Of a stretch of DNA of 64,000 nucleotides, positions 59,390 to 64,000 are shown in pieces. The DNA lies in contig NZ_ABLD01000015.1 in NCBI RefSeq assembly GCF_000172415.1, positions 99,015 through 163,014 on the forward strand. Reading direction: 5' to 3'. The notes beneath the pieces are model-generated. The model made no database searches, had not been told where the DNA came from, and worked only from the letters and a program-made list of their open reading frames with translations. This DNA comes from Paraburkholderia graminis C4D1M. GTDB lineage: Bacteria; Pseudomonadota; Gammaproteobacteria; Burkholderiales; Burkholderiaceae. Every line of letters starts with the position of its first letter. Position 1 is the stretch's first letter. A program made the translations under genes and the position numbers.

Positions 59390-60755
59390 GCGCGACCGCA
59401 ATCAGCGTAACCGTGACGACGATCGCACCGCCGATGCGCGTGGCGATCTGCGCGAACGGCATGAGTTGCATGCGGTTGGCCGCGGTCAGGATCGCGACGT
59501 CGCCGGTGCCGCCCTGCCCGCTGTGACATGCGTTCACGATCGCGGTGTCGATAGGGTACATCTTAAGCTTGCGGGCAACCAGAAAACCGGTGCCCATCAG
59601 CGTCGCCACGGTCGCGACGATCGTCACGATATTGGCGATGGTGAAGGCGGCCATCAGCTTGTCCCACGGCGTCATCGCGACGCCGATGGCGAACAGCAGC
59701 GGATACGTGACCGCGGTCGAGAAGAACTTGTAGACGACGAACGCGCCTTCCTGCAATTGCGGCGACACGGCGCGCGCGAGCTTGACCAACACGGCGAGAA
59801 ACAGCATCGCGACCGGCGCGGGCAAGCCGAACAGATTGCGGCACATCAGGCCGAGCAGATACAGCGTGATCGCGGTGATGCCGGCCGCCGCGATATGCGT
59901 GACGTCGATATGGCCGCGGATTTCTTCTTCGGCGGGCGCCATTTCGTCGGTCTCGCCGACTTGCAGACGTCCGTCGCCGGTGAGATGCGGAAAGCGCTTG
60001 CCGAGCATGTCGAGCGCACCCGACAGAACGATCGCAGTGAGGCTGCCGAGCATGACGGGCGGCAGCACTTGCGCGAACAACTCGCCTTGCGGCAGATGCA
60101 TGATTTCCGAATAGCCGATCGACAGCGGAATAGCGCCTTCACCGACACCGCCGGCCATGATCGGCACGACGATATACAAAAGCGTATGGCGCGCGCCGAG
60201 CCCGAATGCCGCGCCGACCGCAATGCCGACAATGGCCGCGGCCAGCGAACCCAGCGCAAGCGGCACGAAAATCTTCACGAAGCCGCGGATCAGCACGCGC
60301 CGGTCCATGCTCAGAATGCTGCCGACGATAATCGACGCAATGAAGAGATACAGGAAGTTCGTCGACTTCGTGAACTCGGTCGTGAGATGAAGAATCGGCT
60401 TCGGCAGCACGTGGTAGTACGTGAGCGCCGACGGCACGAACGTCGCGCAGATTGCGGCCGCGCCGATGTTGCGCAGAAGCGGCAGACGCTTGCCAAGCTC
60501 CGCGCAGGTGAAGCCGAAGAATGCGAGCACGGCGATTGCCATCGAAATCTCGCCTGGCATCTTGCCCGTCACCGCAAAGCCGACGATCAGCGCGAGAAGA
60601 ATGAAATAGACCGGCAGCGGGATGATGCCGATGCGGTATTCCATCAGCTTCCACCAGCCTTCTGGCCAGAAGCGGGTCTTTTCGTTGGACAACGGCGCGG
60701 CTTCGAGCGCGGGCGTGGAACGCGAAGCGTCCTGGGTATGGGCGGGTGTGGACAA
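59379..60755 (-). CDS. 2-Hydroxycarboxylate transporter (CitS/2HCT family)
   Basis: A 458-residue membrane protein with about 11 hydrophobic segments, started at TTG 60755 because AAGGAG lies 7 bases before it; an upstream start is possible. The two conserved GGxG loops of the family are visible: IMAGGVGEGAIPLSIGYSEI and NACHSGQGGTGDVAILTAANR. 2HCT proteins (CitS, CimH, MaeN) carry citrate, malate or lactate with sodium or protons. In this operon it is followed by DctBD-like genes, a combination more often seen with DctA. The sigma-54-type promoter is about 270 bases upstream. Confidence 0.88.
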   Translation of the reverse strand: MSTPAHTQDASRSTPALEAAPLSNEKTRFWPEGWWKLMEYRIGIIPLPVYFILLALIVGFAVTGKMPGEISMAIAVLAFFGFTCAELGKRLPLLRNIGAAAICATFVPSALTYYHVLPKPILHLTTEFTKSTNFLYLFIASIIVGSILSMDRRVLIRGFVKIFVPLALGSLAAAIVGIAVGAAFGLGARHTLLYIVVPIMAGGVGEGAIPLSIGYSEIMHLPQGELFAQVLPPVMLGSLTAIVLSGALDMLGKRFPHLTGDGRLQVGETDEMAPAEEEIRGHIDVTHIAAAGITAITLYLLGLMCRNLFGLPAPVAMLFLAVLVKLARAVSPQLQEGAFVVYKFFSTAVTYPLLFAIGVAMTPWDKLMAAFTIANIVTIVATVATLMGTGFLVARKLKMYPIDTAIVNACHSGQGGTGDVAILTAANRMQLMPFAQIATRIGGAIVVTVTLIAVAHGV

Positions 60756-61352
60756 AACATGTCTCCTTGCTTTGGCGCGCCGCGGTGGCATGGCGGCGTC
60801 GCGTTTCGATGCGGATGTCGGCGCATCCGGCTGCGGCTCTTCGAGCCAGGTGCTGGATAAGCTCGGGGAAAACCCGGGCCGATCCGTGGAAAATATTGTG
60901 GAAAGCGGGAAGCGATGCGCGCGGGTTAGCGCCGCGCGGGTCGATGAGAGTTGGGCTGGGTCATGAGTGTCTCCGTGAGGATCTCGAATCTTGTGGATTG
61001 CGCTCTGGGCGCTCTTGTAGGGGTATAAGGCAAGGCCTATGCCAATGGCGGCCTGATTGCGGATATGTTTTAAGCCATTGATCTAGCGGGCTTTTTTGTG
61101 ACGTGAGCGGACACCGCAAGCCCCGTGTTCCGAGACTTCAGAATTCGCCGCGGTGGGCAGGCTGAGAGTTCAGCCGTGAGCGTGTGGATGAGCGCGATCC
61201 TCTGACGAAAGGAGCGAGCGGCGCGAAGGCCATCTTCGATTGCGTGCTTTCGATATGCGCAAACATTGGTTGGATTTGCGCGGGCGTCGATTTAACGTCG
61301 CGAGTTCAACGCGCACCGTGCGCCGCATCTTTCACGCAGAGAGCAAAGACCG
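60756..61352. other. Non-coding region of about 600 bases between transporter and binding-protein genes
   Basis: It holds the sigma-54-type promoter of the transporter operon (61030-61044) and presumably the promoter of the sulfonate-type binding protein on the + strand. Frames across it have no protein-like composition. A direct repeat CGCGCGGGT...CGCGCGGGT lies around 60920-60942. Beyond this nothing specific is seen. Confidence 0.5.
61030..61044 (-). promoter_or_regulatory. Sigma-54-type promoter of the transporter/DctBD operon
   Basis: Minus strand TGGCATAGGCCTTGC keeps the invariant GG (-24) and GC (-12) with exact 10-base spacing and 9 of 11 consensus bases. It lies upstream of a gene operon that itself encodes a sigma-54 activator, which supports autoregulation. 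Confidence 0.65.
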
Positions 61353-62360
61353 ATGACCACACGCAAAGATTCGATCGATACACGCAGGCGCCGCCTTCTG
61401 CACGGCGCGGCAGCCGGTTTGACGGGCGCCGCGCTCGGCGGCGTACTTTCGCCGATCGCGCCGTTCACGGGCGGCTCCGCTCACGCGCAAGGCGACAGCA
61501 AGCGCATCCGCATCGGCTATCAGAAGTACGGCAACTTCGTCGTGCTGAAGGCGCGCGGCACGCTGGAAAAGCGGCTGGCAAGCGAAGGCGTCGCGGTGCA
61601 GTGGCTCGAATTTCCGGCCGGCCCGCAGTTGCTCGAAGGATTGAATGCCGGTGCCGTCGATGTCGGCACGGTCGGCGAAACGCCACCCATTTTTGCGCAG
61701 GCTGGCCGCGTGGACTTCGTTTATATCGGCAACGAGCCGCCCGCGCCGCGTGGCGAAGCGATCGTCGTCCCGCAGGATTCGCCGATTCGCACGGTGGCGC
61801 AATTGCGCGGCAAGAAGGTCGCCTTCAACAAAGGCTCGAATGTGCACTTCCTGCTCGTGAAGGCGCTGCAGCAGGCGGGACTGACGTACGCGGACATCGA
61901 GCCGGTCTACCTGACGCCCGCCGACGCGCGCGCCGCGTTCGTGCAAGGCAGCGTGCACGCGTGGGTGATCTGGGACCCGTACCTCGCCGCGATCGAGCGG
62001 CAGGCGAATGCGCGCACCATCGCGAATGGCGACGGGCTCGTGCGCAATACGCAGTACTACGTCTCGGCGCGCAAGTTCGCGACGGCGCAACCGCGCCTGC
62101 TGAATGCGCTGCTCGAGGAAGTGAACGCCGTCGACAGTTGGGGACGCGACAACGTGGCCGAAGTGGCGAGCCTGCTGTCCCCGCTCGTGGGCCTCGACGC
62201 GGCCACGCTCGAAGTCGCGCTCAAGCGCACCGGCTACGGCGTACAGCCGATCACCGATGCAACCCTCGCCTATCAGCAGCAGATCGCCGACACGTTCAGC
62301 GCGCTGAAGCTGATTCCCGGCAAGCTAAGCGTGGTGGACGCGCGTTGGAAGACGAGCTGA
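61353..62360 (+). CDS. Aliphatic sulfonate-type ABC substrate-binding protein (SsuA-like), Tat-type signal
   Basis: A 335-residue periplasmic protein with a twin-arginine-style signal (RRRRLLHGAAAG, near residue 11-22) ending at SAHAQGD. Family features: IRIGYQKYGNFVVLKARGTLEKRL, WLEFPAGPQLLEGLNAGAVDVGTVGETPPIFAQAG and WVIWDPYLAAIERQA, all typical of SsuA/TauA proteins. It would bind an alkanesulfonate for sulfur supply. No ssuB, ssuC or ssuD genes follow in the window, so it is either an orphan or separated from its partners. A shared hairpin lies after the stop. Confidence 0.88.
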   Translation: MTTRKDSIDTRRRRLLHGAAAGLTGAALGGVLSPIAPFTGGSAHAQGDSKRIRIGYQKYGNFVVLKARGTLEKRLASEGVAVQWLEFPAGPQLLEGLNAGAVDVGTVGETPPIFAQAGRVDFVYIGNEPPAPRGEAIVVPQDSPIRTVAQLRGKKVAFNKGSNVHFLLVKALQQAGLTYADIEPVYLTPADARAAFVQGSVHAWVIWDPYLAAIERQANARTIANGDGLVRNTQYYVSARKFATAQPRLLNALLEEVNAVDSWGRDNVAEVASLLSPLVGLDAATLEVALKRTGYGVQPITDATLAYQQQIADTFSALKLIPGKLSVVDARWKTS

Positions 62361-62378
62361 TTTGAGGATGTGCGTCCG

Positions 62379-62403
62379 CGCGCGCCGCATCGTGTGGCGC
62401 GCG
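62379..62403. terminator. Shared hairpin after the SsuA-like gene
   Basis: CGCGCGCC (62379-62386) and GGCGCGCG (62396-62403) with a 9-base loop lie between two converging genes. No T-run. Confidence 0.6.
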
Positions 62404-62422
62404 ACGCGCTGCACGTGTGAGA

Positions 62423-62896
62423 CTACCCGGCCGTTCCGTTGTACGCTGCGCGCAGCGCCGCGACGTCGAACTTCACCATTTTCATCATCGCCTCGGCGGC
62501 GCGCCGCGCCTTCTCCGCGTCGGGGTCGCCCATCATGCCGATCACATCGTTCGGCGCGATCTGCCATGAGACGCCGAAGCGGTCTTTCAGCCAGCCGCAT
62601 GCCTCGGGCACACCGCCGCCTTCCAGAAACGCGTCCCAGTAACGGTCGATTTCGGCCTGATCGGCGCAATTGACCAGGAACGATACCGCGTGATTGAACG
62701 GGTCTTTGCCGCTCGAACTCATTGCGAGAAACGGCTGTCCGAATAGCACGAAGTCGACGACTTTCGTGGAGCCGGCGCTCGGCACCTCCGTGACGCGAAC
62801 CACGCGCGAGTCCGGAAAGATGCTCGTGTAGAAAGCCGCAGCCTCTTCGGCCTCGTTCAAATACCAGAGAAACGGGGTGATCTTCTGAATCGTCAT
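62423..62896 (-). CDS. VOC superfamily protein (PhnB/3-demethylubiquinone methyltransferase-like)
   Basis: A 157-residue protein started at ATG 62896. Features: ITPFLWYLNEAEEAAAFYTSIFPDS at the N-terminus, VDFVLFGQPFLAMSSSG and the late FGVSWQIAPNDVIGMMGDPDAEKARRAAEAMMKM, which identify the PhnB-like branch of the glyoxalase/bleomycin-resistance fold. Enzymatic function of this branch is not established. The gene is transcribed away from Ohr with a 284-base gap and seems to be single. Confidence 0.85.
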   Translation of the reverse strand: MTIQKITPFLWYLNEAEEAAAFYTSIFPDSRVVRVTEVPSAGSTKVVDFVLFGQPFLAMSSSGKDPFNHAVSFLVNCADQAEIDRYWDAFLEGGGVPEACGWLKDRFGVSWQIAPNDVIGMMGDPDAEKARRAAEAMMKMVKFDVAALRAAYNGTAG

Positions 62897-63180
62897 GGCG
62901 AGTCTCCTGTCAGGATCGGTCAAATGGCGGCCGAGCCGCATGCCGCTATTAGAACGACGAAGGAGGATCATCCGAATCGACACGACGGCAATAAAAAATT
63001 TTCGCCTGCCGTGGCCTCGATTTGACGTGCCACCTTCGCCGTTGCATCCGGCCGATTATAGACAGCGGAGCACTGCGCGATGTTGATAGCGATCCGGCAT
63101 GATCGCCATGCACCAATCTTTGTGCGGCGGCAAGGGGTTCGCCCTGGCCGCCGCTTGCGATCATGCCGTGAAGCGACGCA
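62897..63180. other. Non-coding gap between the VOC and Ohr genes
   Basis: Nearly 290 bases; includes the VOC promoter side and the Ohr 3' end. A short AT-rich stretch (AAAAAATTTT near 62994) is the only notable sequence. Frames here do not resemble genes. Confidence 0.5.
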
Positions 63181-63606
63181 TCAAACGATGGTCAGCGTCA
63201 CGTCGATGTTGCCGCGCGTTGCGTTCGAATACGGGCAAACGATATGCGCCTTGTCGACGAGCGCCTGAGCGGCGTCGCGCGGCATGCCGGGCAATGCGAT
63301 CTTCAGTTCGACTTCGATGCCGAAACCGTTCGGAATCGCGCCGATACCCACGCTCCCGTCGATCGAAACATCGGCAGGAATCGCGATCTTGTCGCGCGCG
63401 GCGACGAATTTCATCGCGCCGAGGAAGCACGCGCTGTAGCCGGCCGCGAACAGTTGCTCGGGATTCGCGCCGTCGCCGCCTGCGCCGCCGAGTTCGCGCG
63501 GCGTGGTCAGCTTGAAGTCGAGCTTGCCTTCGGGGACGATGGCGCGGCCATCGCGGCCTCCGGTAGCGTGAGCATGAGCGCGATACAGAACTTTTTCGAC
63601 CGACAT
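63181..63606 (-). CDS. ohr: Organic hydroperoxide resistance protein (Ohr, OsmC family)
   Basis: A 141-residue thiol peroxidase subunit. The peroxidatic cysteine is Cys60 (GYSACFLGA) and the resolving cysteine Cys124 (HIVCPYSNATRGN); the catalytic arginine (near residue 18) and Glu50 are in place. Ohr reduces organic hydroperoxides using lipoylated proteins. It lies downstream of a TetR gene on the same strand with two TetR-type operators in between, unlike the usual OhrR (MarR-type) control. Confidence 0.92.
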   Translation of the reverse strand: MSVEKVLYRAHAHATGGRDGRAIVPEGKLDFKLTTPRELGGAGGDGANPEQLFAAGYSACFLGAMKFVAARDKIAIPADVSIDGSVGIGAIPNGFGIEVELKIALPGMPRDAAQALVDKAHIVCPYSNATRGNIDVTLTIV

Positions 63607-63640
63607 GGTGAAGCTCCTTAATGAACAGGTTTAAAGTCGC

Positions 63641-63658
63641 CTATCTATGTACAGATAG
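63641..63658. promoter_or_regulatory. TetR-type operator, copy 1, before ohr
   Basis: CTATCT-ATGTAC-AGATAG is a perfect inverted repeat with a 6-base spacer, 35 bp before the ohr start. The same arms recur at 63713-63734. Confidence 0.7.
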
Positions 63659-63712
63659 ATGCGATTGCACAGTCAAACGGGCTTTATAAAACTACCACTT
63701 ACATCATTCAAA

Positions 63713-63734
63713 GTCTATCTATCACAAGATAGAC
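63713..63734. promoter_or_regulatory. TetR-type operator, copy 2, in the tetR-ohr gap
   Basis: GTCTATCT-ATCACA-AGATAGAC is a perfect 8-bp inverted repeat with a 6-base spacer, about 74 bp from copy 1 and about 107 bp before ohr. Confidence 0.75.
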
Positions 63735-63787
63735 AACACACCGAAAAAAAACAGACGTGCCGCTTTCGGATATGCCCGCCTCACGTC

Positions 63788-64000
63788 TTACCGAGCTATC
63801 CTTACCGACGCCTCGACATCATCCAACCGGGCCTTGGTATTGAATAACCGGCTCGCCAACACGCTACCTTGAAACGCCGCAAAGAGCGCGCGCGCCGCGT
63901 TTTCAGGCTTGCCGTTCACTGCGAGCGTACCCGCTTTCGAGCCTTCCGCGAGCACCTTCGCGAGCCACTTCTCGTTCGCCTTGAAGAATGCCTGCAATCG
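63788..64000 (-). CDS. TetR family regulator, C-terminal part (partial)
   Basis: The frame runs through the window edge (71 codons seen), so the DNA-binding N-terminus is outside. The visible C-terminal region (LQAFFKANEKWLAKVLAEGSKAGTL, then ENAARALFAAFQGSVLASRLFN) matches the C-terminal helices of AcrR/TetR-like regulators. It lies upstream of ohr in the same direction. The two CTATCT-N6-AGATAG inverted repeats in the gap after it are of the size a TetR dimer binds, so it probably represses ohr and, if similar sites occur in front of it, itself. Confidence 0.75.
   Translation of the reverse strand, partial: RLQAFFKANEKWLAKVLAEGSKAGTLAVNGKPENAARALFAAFQGSVLASRLFNTKARLDDVEASVRIAR

Noticed and set aside
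60622..61081. Short + strand frames across the transporter promoter region
   Set aside because: They overlap the transporter N-terminus or the sigma-54-type promoter and have no protein-like composition.
61184..62365. Alternative 393-codon frame overlapping the SsuA-like gene
   Set aside because: Arg-rich out-of-frame reading of the clearly conserved binding-protein gene.
1..64000. Search for CRISPR arrays, tRNA/rRNA genes, insertion sequences and attachment sites
   Set aside because: No regularly spaced repeats, no recognisable RNA genes, no transposase-like frames and no long terminal repeats were seen by reading; a tool-based search could still find weak ones.

Overview
The window is GC-rich, densely coded DNA with the gene content and codon use of a Burkholderiaceae beta-proteobacterium (Paraburkholderia, Caballeronia or Burkholderia). 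No rRNA, tRNA, ribosomal or replication genes were seen. Nearly everything is uptake, catabolism, efflux or nitrogen metabolism with local regulators, which suggests a secondary chromosome or megaplasmid (inference).

Layout. 1-9447 (+): the end of a sugar-type binding protein, an ATPase and two permeases, a zinc alcohol dehydrogenase, a beta-hydroxyacid dehydrogenase, then YciI / intradiol dioxygenase / maleylacetate reductase (a hydroxyquinol ring-cleavage module like tftG-tftH-tftE) and a PRISE-type reductase. 9458-11322: LysR divergent from an NmrA-like gene. 11370-22432 (-): aldo/keto reductase, class III aminotransferase, FAD amine oxidase, hydantoinase/oxoprolinase A and B, a Tat-exported oligopeptide-type binding protein and a second FAD amine oxidase, facing an IclR gene across a repeat-rich promoter. 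23351-28137: LysR divergent from a three-subunit FAD/[2Fe-2S] dehydrogenase of the D-hydroxyproline/opine type and a polar amino-acid binding protein. 28343-30301: PAP2 phosphatase lipoprotein carrying autotransporter-type repeats. 30371-35967 (-): two paralogous MarR genes and an EmrAB/NodT tripartite pump, with one operator motif seen four times. 36070-37938: serine beta-lactamase-like lipoprotein. 38210-44959: a PhyH dioxygenase, a LacI regulator and a YtfQ-YtfR-YtfT-YjfF-like furanose transporter whose ATPase has an apparent one-base frameshift; the operator TATTA-N-TAATA recurs in this block. 44990-47156: quinone oxidoreductase, small protein, AraC. 47414-49551: MadLM malonate transporter and LysR. 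49684-50767: small genes and an AT-rich gap. 50812-55520 (-): nitrate assimilation genes nirD, a NirB-like FAD protein without the siroheme half, and nasA, behind a sigma-54 promoter and a leader that looks ANTAR-controlled (two hexaloop hairpins plus an overlapping terminator). 55687-61044 (-): DUF3579 protein and a DctBD-like two-component system with a 2-hydroxycarboxylate transporter, also behind a sigma-54-type promoter. 61353-64000: sulfonate-type binding protein, VOC protein, Ohr, and a TetR gene running off the end with two matching operators.

The most informative non-coding structures are the nas leader, the LacI, MarR and TetR operator families, and a 16-bp palindrome beside the madL ribosome binding site. 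The least explained gene sets are the sugar-importer/hydroxyquinol cluster and the HyuAB/amine-oxidase/aminotransferase cluster. Functions are family-level assignments from sequence reading; substrates are inferred.
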